42,378 nt of DNA from Elusimicrobiota bacterium (GTDB lineage Bacteria; Elusimicrobiota; Endomicrobiia; Endomicrobiales; Endomicrobiaceae), in contig JAITSO010000004.1 in the NCBI GenBank assembly GCA_031287735.1, positions 1-42,378 on the forward strand, given 5' to 3'. Under the pieces are notes generated by a model, which saw only the letters and a list, made by a program, of their open reading frames with translations, searched no databases and was not told the DNA's origin. The position numbers and the translations under genes are program-made. Each line of letters opens with the position of its first letter. Within the stretch, counting starts at the first letter, position 1. Of this stretch, positions 15,001 through 19,986 are shown piece by piece.

Positions 15001-18000
15001 GTCTTTTGCAATATTTACAGCTCTATTCAGTGCATTTAAATCTCTAAATACCGCCATTCCACTATCATTTAAATTTTTCGTTCCGTTTACTTCAGCATCA
15101 AATTTTGCAACCTGCAAAGCTTGTCTCATAGCAAACATATCGTCTATAACTGCATCATCCCTTGCATCATTTGTACTAAAAATTTGTGCACATAATTGCG
15201 AGGGTTTTGCCACACTAGCACTTTCTACTTTAACTATAGACTTGAAACGACCACCTAACTGTTGATTGGCAAGCGTAGATTCAAAACGATCCTCCGGCAT
15301 AGTTCCTGTAAATCCGGTAACACCTCTTATATGATCTGAATTCATCCAATCTAACAAAGAACTTTTGCCAACTGTTTTCTTATCTATCGAATATCTATCG
15401 CTAAAATTGTATGTATGCCCGTTAAGAACTGAAACAAGATCGCTTGCACCGTTATCAACTAGCTGCTGCACTCGTTCTAAATAGACTTCAACTGCCAATT
15501 GCCTGCCTTCCCAAACAGAATTTTTACTAACTTCACTAGTTTTATCGCTCATTAAGCTTACAATTGTCTGCTCTCTTGCATTTAAACTAGCAAAAACACC
15601 ATCAATTTTCCTATAACCTAGTATTTCAAATATATTGTTTTCATCAATATCATTGTAAGCTGCACTAACAGTTTTTACTTGCTTTCTGTCTCCATCTCCT
15701 ATTTCAACCTGCAATTGGCAAACTTCACCGGCTCTTGCAACCTCTCCTATTACCGTCGCTTTTATTGGAGCATGGTTTGGATAATTTAATGTAAATATTT
15801 TTCCTTTTTTTGACGTCGTAACGTATTGCTGACCATCTTTAAAAGTTTGTGCGTCTAGTGAGTACTGAGCAAGATTTAAAAATTCATCTCTGGAATAAGT
15901 TCTTACGGCTTTTGCACCTTCGCTTTGATCGTCACTTTTTTGTATCTGCCTGTACAACCTTTCCATTTTACGTCTTCCCTTCTCGTTAAGCAGACAATTT
16001 CCATCTTTTTGCTCATAATCTTCATCTTTTACTAACCATTTACCATTATCTCTATTGCTTAACGCATAATCTATCACCCAACTTTGAGCAGGAAGCTGAT
16101 TGACATTTAACGACTCGCCTGAAGATCTTATGAATTGCTGGTTTAAATCATTCAGCAAAGCATGTGCTTCATCAGCTACAAAAACCCAATTTTGCGATAA
16201 TTGACCCAAATCTTTTTCGCTCGTATCGCCAGCATTTCTAAATGCTGGATTTCTGGCATCTTGATTATCCCAATTTAGAGTATCTCTTCCAGCTCCAACA
16301 ACCTTTGAGTATTTATATAGGTTTGACTTTGTAACTTTTATAGTACTTTCATCGCTAACGTTAAGTTTAAATTCTGTTATTTCTTCACCTTTTGCATTAA
16401 ACGCTACAGCATCGCCTCCATTACCTAAAAACCCAACTAAAACCAAAGGATTACCGTCTACATCATAAACTGTTCTTACACCTGAATTGATTAAAATATT
16501 TTGAACTTCATCGCTATTAAAATAACTTGCAAGAGCACTCATATCTCTATATATCAATGTTTCATTATAAGAGCTGTATAAAATAGATTCTCTGCTACCT
16601 TTCCTCTCAGCGTTTACTAAAATTTTTGTCATGGCGTTTTTTCCTACGCCAGACTTTCCGCCGCCAGTTCCCAATGTAACTATATTTCCAAGCTCTGCAA
16701 CTTTATCAGAAGCTTCTATCTGTCTTTGCAACATATCTTGATTTACGTTTGCGGCGCCAATAGTGTTTTCTGTATTAACAGTGAAAGCTCTGTCTATAAC
16801 AGATTTATCTTCTACTTTGTGCAGTTCCGCTTTGCGTTCAGCAATAGTAGTGCTTTTGCTAAATAATCCTCTAAAAAATATTGATAACAAAGAAAACAAA
16901 TCTGCTATAGATACAAAAAGTTCAGCGAAAAACCCACGACCTATAGCCTCGCCTAATTTTTTTTCTACACTTTGATGTCTTAATTCATGGCTTACAAATA
17001 CATTTAATGTAGTGGTATTTTTGACATTTCCGCTCTGATCAAAAAAAAGATGACCTACTCTACTCCAATTAAACTTAACAACACCAATATCACTATATTC
17101 CATAATTACATTTGCATCAGTATTTTCTATAGACATTCTATTGATAAAGCTTTTTATGTATCTTGATATTGTGGTATTTTCGCTCAAAAATTCTTTAAAT
17201 TTACCTTCATATATTGCACGTTTTATATCTCGCAATTGTTCGCTGCCAATATTGTATGCTGCAAATACATTTTCAATCAATAAATTTGAAGTTTTATTGT
17301 CTAATGCTCCAACTATTTTGCAAAAGCAATCTATTTTTTCTTCATAAGTAAGCTCTACCAAACCACCGCCACTTATAAAACGAGCTTGATAAAACAAATA
17401 TATCATCGGAAGGATAAACACCAAAATGGATATCGTCAACATAATAGTGAGGAAAATAATTCCAAAAATTCCACCTACAAAAACAAAAATAAGTGAAGCT
17501 ACTGTCACAAAAATAGCTGATAAAAAACCTGCCGAAACTGCAGATTTAACAGCACTTCCTATGGATTTATGCATTCCATCATCATCATCTTGAGGATTTG
17601 TAGGATTTTGTTGCTGATTTTGTGGTTGTTGTGTACCGGAGTTTTGCTGCAACTGTTGTGCTTGTTCATCGGTTAGTTCTACAAATTCAGCATCAAATTC
17701 AAGCTTTTGTGCATCGTATCTAAAATATTTAGTTCCTTTCGAAGCACTATATTCTACTTTTAATACAATATTTCCAGATTCGTCAAAAGAGATATCAAAA
17801 TCTTGCACATAAGCAGAATTTGTTCCTTTTATGTCATTTATTTTGTTTTTTATTTCATCTAGACTTATTTTTGTGTTTGGATCATCGCTTAAAGCACTAT
17901 CAAAATTTTTCACTATTTCATCTAATTTAACACCAGCTTTTCCAATGCTTACTTTACTACCCATAATAATATCTGCTGCTTTACTAAATACATCAACTTG

Positions 18001-19959
18001 TCTACTTGCAAGCTTATAAGCCTTGCTCTGTCCAAGTACAAATGTTTTTGTTTTTTCATGGTAAGTAAAAACTTTATTTAATGTAGAACCTGTAACAGCA
18101 TCTGTATAAGTTACGGTTAGAACGTATAATTCACCATCTTGTGAAATTATGGCTGATTGTATTTGGTTTTGTTGGCTGTCATATTTACCACTCGCTACAG
18201 TTGAAAGAATGTCGTTTATGTCATCAATAGGTTTTTTGGTTGACACAGAAGCTGAGGCAATTTCAGACAATTTTACATCTACAGGCGCCTGACTTAAGTT
18301 TAGTATGTTGATTGCACTAAACATTATTTCTCTTTGGGCTTTTGCAAACTCATAATATGCTTCTTCAGCTATTTTAACACCGCCACTAACATTTGGCATT
18401 ATAACTATGTAAGATATTCCTTTACTTGCAAGCAAATGGGACAATCCTTCCGTATGAAACCCACCCGTCACAACCACAGATACATTTTTAGCTTTTTTCA
18501 ATGATTTCACAACTTTTTCAGCTACAGAAAGTTTATCATCAATTGCACCAGATAATTTAGAACTATTTTTTATGCTATCTATATTTTCTATGAAATATTG
18601 ATTGCGCATTAAATTAATATTGTAAAAAATATCCGCTGTTTTTTCATAGGGAGTAAGCAAATCAAGATGTTTGGAACCTAAGTACTTGAACCAAATTTTC
18701 TTAAAATTACCTATATTTTCTACATAATGAGCATAATCTATAGCTGTTATTTGCCCACTGAAATAATCTTTCAAATATCTTGTAAAAGCAGATAAAAATG
18801 CAACATCTTTTTGACCTTGATCTAAAGCAAAAAGAGATGTTAATTCGTTCTTTAGTATTTCTTCTTCACCTATCATCTCTAGTGGGTTCACTTTTTGGCT
18901 TATTTCTATGTATGATAAAAACTTATTTAACTCTGGAAAATTTACGTTTAAATCCATGTTATTTTGCCTTGAAAGCCTAATAATATAGACATACAGTTTT
19001 TCTATTTCAGTAAAATTTGAAGTAGAGTCTGCAATCATTTTATACGCTGCATAAGGCAATGCATCTCTTATTCTTAAAATAAACTGTTGAAGTTCTAAAG
19101 TTGCTCTTTGGTAATCTATTGTCTTGTTTTTCTTTAAAAGTTCCATGTAAAGGTTGGTATTTTCGTATTTACTCAAATCTACACCCAAACTATCAGAATA
19201 TTTTTCTAGCAAAGAGTAGTATTTGTTAGCTTCTACACGTCTTTCCAAATATTGATTAGAAAGATTCTCAATTTTCATCTGTTTTTTGTTGTAATACGAA
19301 GCTTTTAGCATTTGAACAGTATTATCAATGTTTTTCACAATGTCTTTAATGTTATCTTGAGAATAAAGAATATCTCCAAACCTTTTTAAATTATCTAAAT
19401 AAGGGTCTTTTTTCTCTAAACCTTTTACCAAATACGGACGTGAAGTAATCGAAGAATAATACTCAGGACCTGTTAAAACACCTGTAGAAAAAATCTCATT
19501 TATTGTCTGGTTTCTTATCTCAGTGTTTTTTATATCTGTAAGCCAAGTTGTATCAACAGTATCGTAAGCACCTTCCATATACACGTGTCTAACACCATAT
19601 TCTTTATCAAAAGTAGCAATTATATTGCTGATGTTTTTTTGAACTTCAGGGTGTAAGTGCAGATCTTGGATATTTATGATAACAGAATCGCTATTTGCAA
19701 AATGAGATGACGTTATCTTGCCATAAGAATACGGCAGCGTGAAATCAGAAAATATTTGCTTGAATTGGCTGGCAGTTCTCATATTTTCAGACACTATAGC
19801 TATTGCTTGTCCGTAAACAAAAGATAACAGAAAACAATTTATCACAAAAATAGAAATTGCTTTAACAGCTCTCAATTCTTCTGAAAATAAACAAAATTTG
19901 GCTATGTTTTTTGTTATTTTGTCACAAATCTTTCTTAACTTCATTTTTAAATTTTCCAT
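1..19959 (-). CDS. Giant multidomain membrane protein, at least 6,653 aa, C-terminus beyond window
   Basis: Function unknown. The frame opens at ATG 19959 behind a GGAGG site and is still open at base 1; every stretch I translated lies in this one frame without a stop. Order by residue: signal anchor 31-50; TIKI/TraB/ChaN-like domain about 85-520 (IQDLHLHP at 97, GGFHTEG at 499); Q/N-rich linker about 765-790; hydrophobic pair 805-860; HELRH 991-995; SecA-like ATPase 1075-1800 (GTGGGKS 1097-1103, DEAH 1263-1266, TGFTGT 1548-1553, GRAGKEG 1750-1756); charged helices; membrane block 2030-2395; tandem repeats about 2670-3920; one helix near 3970; long charged helical region to 4915; membrane blocks 4915-5490 and 6270-6495 around a soluble part. 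It follows nfnB by 27 bases, so it is probably co-transcribed with nfnAB. Minimum mass is near 730 kDa. The open frame is certain enough; the role is not known. Confidence 0.93.
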   Translation of the reverse strand, partial: MENLKMKLRKICDKITKNIAKFCLFSEELRAVKAISIFVINCFLLSFVYGQAIAIVSENMRTASQFKQIFSDFTLPYSYGKITSSHFANSDSVIINIQDLHLHPEVQKNISNIIATFDKEYGVRHVYMEGAYDTVDTTWLTDIKNTEIRNQTINEIFSTGVLTGPEYYSSITSRPYLVKGLEKKDPYLDNLKRFGDILYSQDNIKDIVKNIDNTVQMLKASYYNKKQMKIENLSNQYLERRVEANKYYSLLEKYSDSLGVDLSKYENTNLYMELLKKNKTIDYQRATLELQQFILRIRDALPYAAYKMIADSTSNFTEIEKLYVYIIRLSRQNNMDLNVNFPELNKFLSYIEISQKVNPLEMIGEEEILKNELTSLFALDQGQKDVAFLSAFTRYLKDYFSGQITAIDYAHYVENIGNFKKIWFKYLGSKHLDLLTPYEKTADIFYNINLMRNQYFIENIDSIKNSSKLSGAIDDKLSVAEKVVKSLKKAKNVSVVVTGGFHTEGLSHLLASKGISYIVIMPNVSGGVKIAEEAYYEFAKAQREIMFSAINILNLSQAPVDVKLSEIASASVSTKKPIDDINDILSTVASGKYDSQQNQIQSAIISQDGELYVLTVTYTDAVTGSTLNKVFTYHEKTKTFVLGQSKAYKLASRQVDVFSKAADIIMGSKVSIGKAGVKLDEIVKNFDSALSDDPNTKISLDEIKNKINDIKGTNSAYVQDFDISFDESGNIVLKVEYSASKGTKYFRYDAQKLEFDAEFVELTDEQAQQLQQNSGTQQPQNQQQNPTNPQDDDDGMHKSIGSAVKSAVSAGFLSAIFVTVASLIFVFVGGIFGIIFLTIMLTISILVFILPMIYLFYQARFISGGGLVELTYEEKIDCFCKIVGALDNKTSNLLIENVFAAYNIGSEQLRDIKRAIYEGKFKEFLSENTTISRYIKSFINRMSIENTDANVIMEYSDIGVVKFNWSRVGHLFFDQSGNVKNTTTLNVFVSHELRHQSVEKKLGEAIGRGFFAELFVSIADLFSLLSIFFRGLFSKSTTIAERKAELHKVEDKSVIDRAFTVNTENTIGAANVNQDMLQRQIEASDKVAELGNIVTLGTGGGKSGVGKNAMTKILVNAERKGSRESILYSSYNETLIYRDMSALASYFNSDEVQNILINSGVRTVYDVDGNPLVLVGFLGNGGDAVAFNAKGEEITEFKLNVSDESTIKVTKSNLYKYSKVVGAGRDTLNWDNQDARNPAFRNAGDTSEKDLGQLSQNWVFVADEAHALLNDLNQQFIRSSGESLNVNQLPAQSWVIDYALSNRDNGKWLVKDEDYEQKDGNCLLNEKGRRKMERLYRQIQKSDDQSEGAKAVRTYSRDEFLNLAQYSLDAQTFKDGQQYVTTSKKGKIFTLNYPNHAPIKATVIGEVARAGEVCQLQVEIGDGDRKQVKTVSAAYNDIDENNIFEILGYRKIDGVFASLNAREQTIVSLMSDKTSEVSKNSVWEGRQLAVEVYLERVQQLVDNGASDLVSVLNGHTYNFSDRYSIDKKTVGKSSLLDWMNSDHIRGVTGFTGTMPEDRFESTLANQQLGGRFKSIVKVESASVAKPSQLCAQIFSTNDARDDAVIDDMFAMRQALQVAKFDAEVNGTKNLNDSGMAVFRDLNALNRAVNIAKDRLRTQLKEANPQWSQEQIENQVNETIEVIDGAHDDPSSISSKVERINTDAKNGKYGKMIFATGVVQVGVDVNVSFLLNAMPENQDAAAKHQTKTRVGRAGKEGISREYYSMEGIKRNDNNSDLVDKLKKSYSTQTEDVYTQGNTGSEVGTDGAYSIVFQDFVDNDINRRKVSNVGLDILEQIGTIAAQDELASETAGIRMQTVENDILKQFDVNAQLFHESSTAWQKSVFKKELSKDDIIKIGINKNGYMNDDIAYQAGLKELERMRESLYNAMQEARIEALEELKKIDQEVKDEFGTSASKYGLGLGEISASAKKIKLKYERLGELAHIKITEVIENEMKQSEQVSLEQSQAQATAEAAARKRVSELIKSADSISFWQHIINFLHWLYSGFLTLITKFGPILITAIVSGFFGLIQTTGITLFATALAGVNFIALAVLLVVIAVALILINSAVKRVDSAISEQDNENIEIYNNSPTATRAASATSASSNRLLSAVSKAGFISGLLMMAVALIVPQFMVFALAIGLVLAFISIVCGIILVAKNWKAFKNKKVSPHSSEFQRWGSGIIFGLLAGVAFIVPVVLLGPIGCLLGIAFVGIVALIKWITSYIRGNTKSVWESLRSRDNWGFLIGVVVGALLFGLFAFQVIVFTALAAKMISAVVIIGFAIIATFAKIYDWYKTRSKTTLHSVKHFSEMLVAAIFVIGMAVYGLYMLGFFVLSWQLVVVAVAVAIFVAFVMWLLSLFDVFKNATSDLSQTVNSSTQVFMKMADMGKSQQTLNESMKVGQDIANSMAKIDGKVRSVVVDSYGQLLIDGKTVDVAISDFISAILEPLNASSDDVDIQEHQGEKEQQEYVSLKERITGISKEESDRLKDQLEPVLEWLQMNYGENAPSTVEELIDVIDKNKGIVVIETKDGTKEIKEYEEQSMYEVVDEAFDGAIAVNGIAVNKVVGYSCSQAFSAASMPNTNVSNLANKVATNLVSAGSIIMPGFEDYANGIIIEEVPEEVSAQIEKLQNAGYQVEVAEINGRAFYVLTKDGVSFPMVPVYSTEGELNDVDVFTIDTIFEAYFFLADIENASVTGRTDKEGYIFFEVRDVYTGDYINFYPFQEDGTPSDLTKVTDSLKLRNVFLQLMSIYGEDNVKVETDSNGNLLFKITRYGVTCSFYPYDSNGNLDKNLFNKIDSTFSLCDSLMDEGYSVNFIMEDVLDSNGKVIGRNSCLEVTGDKDFKTKTYIEYDENGNIDVEAAKRLINSSNLMHDFFTQLASIYGAENVKMEADENKYVYFRVTSGSKSDNFYPYDKNGRIDKNFIENIGHVFNVWQTFLDAGYDVTLHTETGTDVATGQEKQILYFEINDNEGFSMNIYPFDKNGNIADIDASSIQKLQKSFQFLKSIYGKDGGSVILTSDANQNMIVRITTKDGKIYDFYPYDINGKFNENFATNACALLDFRDVLLVLGMSDVAIESKKIIDEKTGKVSYYVYFKITGPNDFAYDLYPQFDENGKINEAATDKLIKDMAAIKSFYDQLYDIYSKNGAKVELTEDKNGYMVFKITTKDGKSKEFYPYKSDGSLNVNFVANVNSIISTWSMLSDLGYNVEPKTEEVTDKDGKVVGYNFYFEFTTKDGTVLKIYPQYDANGNILANNLEKLISETAQIHSMYKILCDIYGSANVIMGNDDNGIYIKITATDNRGNKLTQTVYPYDSSGTLNENFVRDVQSFFSFWVSISDSADFLGLTVTPKTKEVIVNKNGKDVKEYFSYFEVTGPAGFAMDIYPQFDEKTGAVKDQEKTLENLTNIFGAYNALTSIYGEGNVIITEDKTGNMVFRVTATDSKGKTITSDFYPFDSNGQFNKNFVNNTRGVIEFWKSLSDLDFSNINIGTEEIKDSDGKVIGNYLYVEVTDANGFNMKLYPEFDEKTGEVSNVNSNDIALLRDFYSELLKMTGVENVKIVTDGGNLFFEITSKDSNGNTSTSRFAPFKSDGKIDKNFVANVKHIYSTKQAFEKLGYNVTTTIEDGVLSITISKDGKTTLTIYPFDESGKIIEDFNIDAIDKMYKLKSDFEAAGCKIEFKNVYVNGKKHLIATITSKDGNVLDDIYVFNADGNVFNGEALLEVMKVWDTLEQSGYDVSIKNDGKNYIVSMTKDGTTVNFPITWDKNGKPNFNVEKAEYLFNMAADLKNSGFEVEYLLVDGYLVVEVWDKGHKWGNPVRLPPFYLDGSLSGQIARYVNAENIKTIFSSLEVAAGKGYKVKLVYADVKDKDGNIVERGKLYIEIDYMGSVWPVDPFNPNDADPDKRTARSCNEVVADLDSQVAKYILLQGMNTPAAVALTVGAPIAMIAAIVKAAIGKRKSKRKAARKLKTADSQEEEEIESLLDDMSALSPSMVITKELIELQVRQQVNPEENEETEKYEKRIKKIANNISERIAQRSETISERKEIPKNVNVSLTSYDVDQSLGKQLVDFFMQDRVVLGNGINKKLERDGGVVGTDNSSQAQELKDTKLDNDKFHFLDFANSRTINPVDFQSLRTNKDFEGIVASIRHIKILNETFSRINRQDPNDASIISPLDITNDNDVDDFYKYTFTDENMQSIIENIVNSASEIDKNNDVYILRQLKISLMAEVEKRTLDLFQKTIEEGAKGNANVADMLANIIKTQSITAPTDKMMVLKRIADLGLLDGYANDSTLVLELTQSQNFNDFFESVVKHTIVMKEYSDMKDMFPVVFSDLSFINPEYAKGKNILEQKLNDITKTVVATLVRNPMKLSINEQTKEIMIDQPDAPIQSNPITFREKIISEFLQFNPSSVIANKNNILSSTVFSNSSPAQQQRILDMLAMNPSLGAMSIDWSALMNLTVQINKIMNRTKLPTDNSDFLTTDDAQYAISEMIDSTYRVLKMKQMMLLENQREISNNTRRQAQDSFADRMTDENWMNFFSEIISDFSPTNGRSQEDISKSLLARDYVNFNIYSMTYGEADIYMPQVRIFLQEAGKLAIDSSGRIDMMKSIADYYDYVSKLKSQIRENNQNADKSKNTKQAVITEEVFSILTNVNNAHNDFYEMFPEYKDSANYYRAINQDVNDPTKNTYLVLFKTAAQIQADFDRYTTLKLSRSMKADFLNMRNVISIEHIQKKEILSEMKQQMSQLRDIANKNSGKIDITQLSDEVFEYFCDSFYDNNYFLYAFTQGNSKNFIDDKGKIYNLDKAFETPKQFRDFVEKIKNGQISDMTTKNIIDTAVLSVPLDAVEHKELKNVRKHRSIYEKLNDKSIVVEGSEFEFKALLTKGMLDIGVKTWNKSGILNKLLAIFIFLSLPLLLAVDIIYNLVYGFLFKMFLKNLFTNNPVWRFLSNFVQGFIDVVSDPETTKADVALAFLKLVVKLLLALILSPVLFVLAVAASFMPAKIEHFLENTLGAFIMKLLSWDFWGINTWQQKLAVVLITILMLAIAVFFFLFPYVGVLNMIIPIALQSIFLNMSYFIGGIMLALILFLPKVIAGHAEGDRSLTSGKGIFVLLGLIVLVLGAVAGFILPYVLALSAALSAGLLIGALVVLIATFLLFNLYVAKPGGTRWTYTKSIVYFGAIWGGFLGTIFFKSLPLAIASIASAATPLAMLWPIITIVSGFILWLIVAPSTLTAINNFVVASAGKEKQEYEMEDSTDYNTRKVTTEIQKWGLIFFAAAVCLVTASISGLVMGGIAIAGIPAVLFIGIICAAIAAVILIISYIHKAITRGDIIDTLDSGINALMIVGFFSTAIGVIIGLVLPTFTFALAVLGFAILMVSLVLKSILLLVKNIKLRNLNKKATDATGMIVAGGFLLAFFIGVIVVTNIFAAILSPMLIAAALWISIVGIIAAALFLIISGSVLSKKNWDIRIATKAGADKDGAGMHAQTITESIKAKDNQDKFRNLIDEEKRGLLLPNNATVSNYMIRTVNELFSKGYINARERFVWVTSIVLENTNIKGKHEERVDFAKNVYLQQPGVEDGQLLDEWKSDVFDRGERFTPFGSTMAEEAINNAMDSLFKFSSRTDYGSTMSMPVSDILVQRGGEVNIVTMDRMLSKSAYDDKGNAITGTYDRGGNLLGKYARTQESRWAQVKHDIKNIWENNKSAISSTSDSTALENFINKLSSLKETDYIAIPKLSDANAKNVLAKISVVVENFASTAVWSEVPVYQSMASSQYQMQRAIATELGDFEYVLALDNIFANPANRGSMEEAYRVISDKQNDANAAASLSNQEIYFKNKYEFYKSRAAAKLRPIMSDWKVEVEVSLVSAGFGKDSTLSDFRPLNKFVEQLSSLSKSSSASVEAKNVAIATIKSLVDDGIVIETIDPQTNIATYAVAYNKNYTLKSFGKKYEDWRLNNLSLIDEMVRNNYVPSWNDFSLVASSMYLSYFYDIDLGVHSRGAVSEKIPTDASDINNINKVKTISYNDFAGGGKTFGQAENFEQLGEVTDNRDAHTAMLVGSEELHIYAMQTMWNEIQEKGTVVMNMNMTTDSVALDQNGDPLNVQGFLYGSAQQQFTGFVQSGSQNVSGYGKEFGSKRAIASVYTTGEDSFAVFLQQHYYNQGRQLGKSVPRGIHSTIMKTVWGRPYSKIGYTEMRYGENVTRYDMEIMDGIDQDSNEFLDETAEQIGWDRKFANHMFSMHYEASPVMALVLSTFLRLLMFFSGFTFATPFWFVLSLILILSQSSSASVFVDMIRKEGDFFKGFLKGLKFLFLGIPFWGNTQVLQAAGVISAGNDYYAFGGTFKEKTNEEGGGGALAKVRYDELPAKWGRWNYTSGGLALMIFGVLTALTTGFSVFMLVLYIVADLIYVIVAAAWMNGKNAYGAFIRKDGSIDSYNWWAFYGKAFLMALLQIPLSICSLIDVVFKFFGYERSSAYWLIRPFFNSRDNEFGYYSLTDIQVYEFFDNERESDLIQKEAAKLFCKRENLQKLKADIQNLQKKTDKTMQTEIEVYAEVMDALDSMLTPTKGSSDFNAVQDLFKLLKENCTGTPISNLIKTHFVEKCLNSITQDNRVRMETSYQSNYDTPARKIV
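475..3492 (-). other. C-terminal soluble region plus membrane block 3 of the giant protein
   Basis: Residues about 5490-6270 are mainly soluble (for example KDGAGMHAQTITESI, MNMNMTTDSVALDQNG, TEMRYGENVTRYDMEIMDG); residues about 6270-6495 add about six helices, followed by a soluble tail leaving the window. The layout membrane block, large soluble part, membrane block resembles that of fungal/plant beta-1,3-glucan synthases (GT48), and a few short stretches are weakly alike, but I do not claim that family. Confidence 0.45.
3490..5217 (-). other. Membrane block 2 of the giant protein (about 16 helices)
   Basis: Residues about 4915-5490 hold a long run of hydrophobic helices. Several appear as hairpins of about 75-85 residues with glycine-rich first helices, separated by short charged loops (for example after WTYTKS, EIQKWG and KKNWD). 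The pattern resembles membrane block 1, suggesting internal duplication of hairpin modules. Confidence 0.7.
8190..11960 (-). repeat. Tandem alpha/beta repeat array in the giant gene (about 19 units of about 65 aa)
   Basis: Each unit ends in a strand-turn such as FYPYDSNG, IYPQFDENG or IYPFDESG. These anchors recur near plus-strand positions 11700, 11510, 11317, 11117, 10918, 10731, 10527, 10325, 10121, 9915, 9700, 9497, 9293, 9102, 8931, 8730, 8565, 8395 and 8190, about 195 bases apart. Two forms alternate: one with YG..NV.....D..G...F.IT.KDGK before YPYD, the other with LGY.V...TEE..DKDGK.....YFE.T before YPQFD, giving a superperiod of about 400 bases. Units are diverged, so this is old duplication. 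The fold is not recognised. Confidence 0.85.
12775..13872 (-). other. Membrane block 1 of the giant protein (about 11 helices)
   Basis: Residues about 2030-2395 hold about eleven hydrophobic stretches, mostly paired, with small-residue GxxxG patterns and short basic/aromatic connectors such as KNWK and KIYDWYK. It follows a charged coiled-coil-like region rich in E, K and A and precedes the repeat array. Confidence 0.75.
14560..16737 (-). other. SecA-like DEAD-motor ATPase region of the giant protein
   Basis: Residues about 1075-1800, close to the size of the SecA motor. Motifs occur in SecA order: a P-loop GTGGGKS where SecA has TGEGKT; DEAHALLNDL followed by an SSG where SecA has DEVDSMLIDE and ISG; GVTGFTGT where SecA has AGMTGT; and GRAGKEGISREYYSMEG where SecA has [20 protein letters not shown]. 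A motif-V-like IFATGVVQVGVDV sits before the last one. The second glycine-rich GVGK directly after the P-loop is unusual. No preprotein cross-linking domain could be recognised by eye. Confidence 0.72.
16975..16989 (-). other. HExxH zinc-peptidase motif in the giant protein
   Basis: Residues 991-995 read H-E-L-R-H, within FVSHELRHQSVEKK, preceded by a beta-prone TTTLNVFV stretch. This is the standard zincin helix (two His ligands and the catalytic Glu). A third ligand could not be assigned, so activity is inferred only. Confidence 0.5.
18400..19707 (-). other. TIKI/TraB/ChaN-like domain of the giant protein
   Basis: Residues about 85-520. The N-terminal end has a hydrophobic strand followed by IQDLHLHPEVQ, then YMEG; the C-terminal end has VVVTGGFHTEGLSHLL. 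This first-motif Asp/His and terminal GxxH pattern, separated by a helical insertion, is what the TraB/GumN, ChaN and TIKI families show, some of which are metal-dependent proteases. It lies directly after the signal anchor, so it is probably extracytoplasmic. The match is by motif only. Confidence 0.5.
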
Positions 19960-19964
19960 AACAG

Positions 19965-19969
19965 CCTCC
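19965..19969 (-). promoter_or_regulatory. Shine-Dalgarno site of the giant gene
   Basis: GGAGG on the minus strand five bases before ATG 19959. It is a strong site and fixes the start of the giant frame. Confidence 0.8.
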
Positions 19970-19986
19970 GTTTATATCACAAAATA

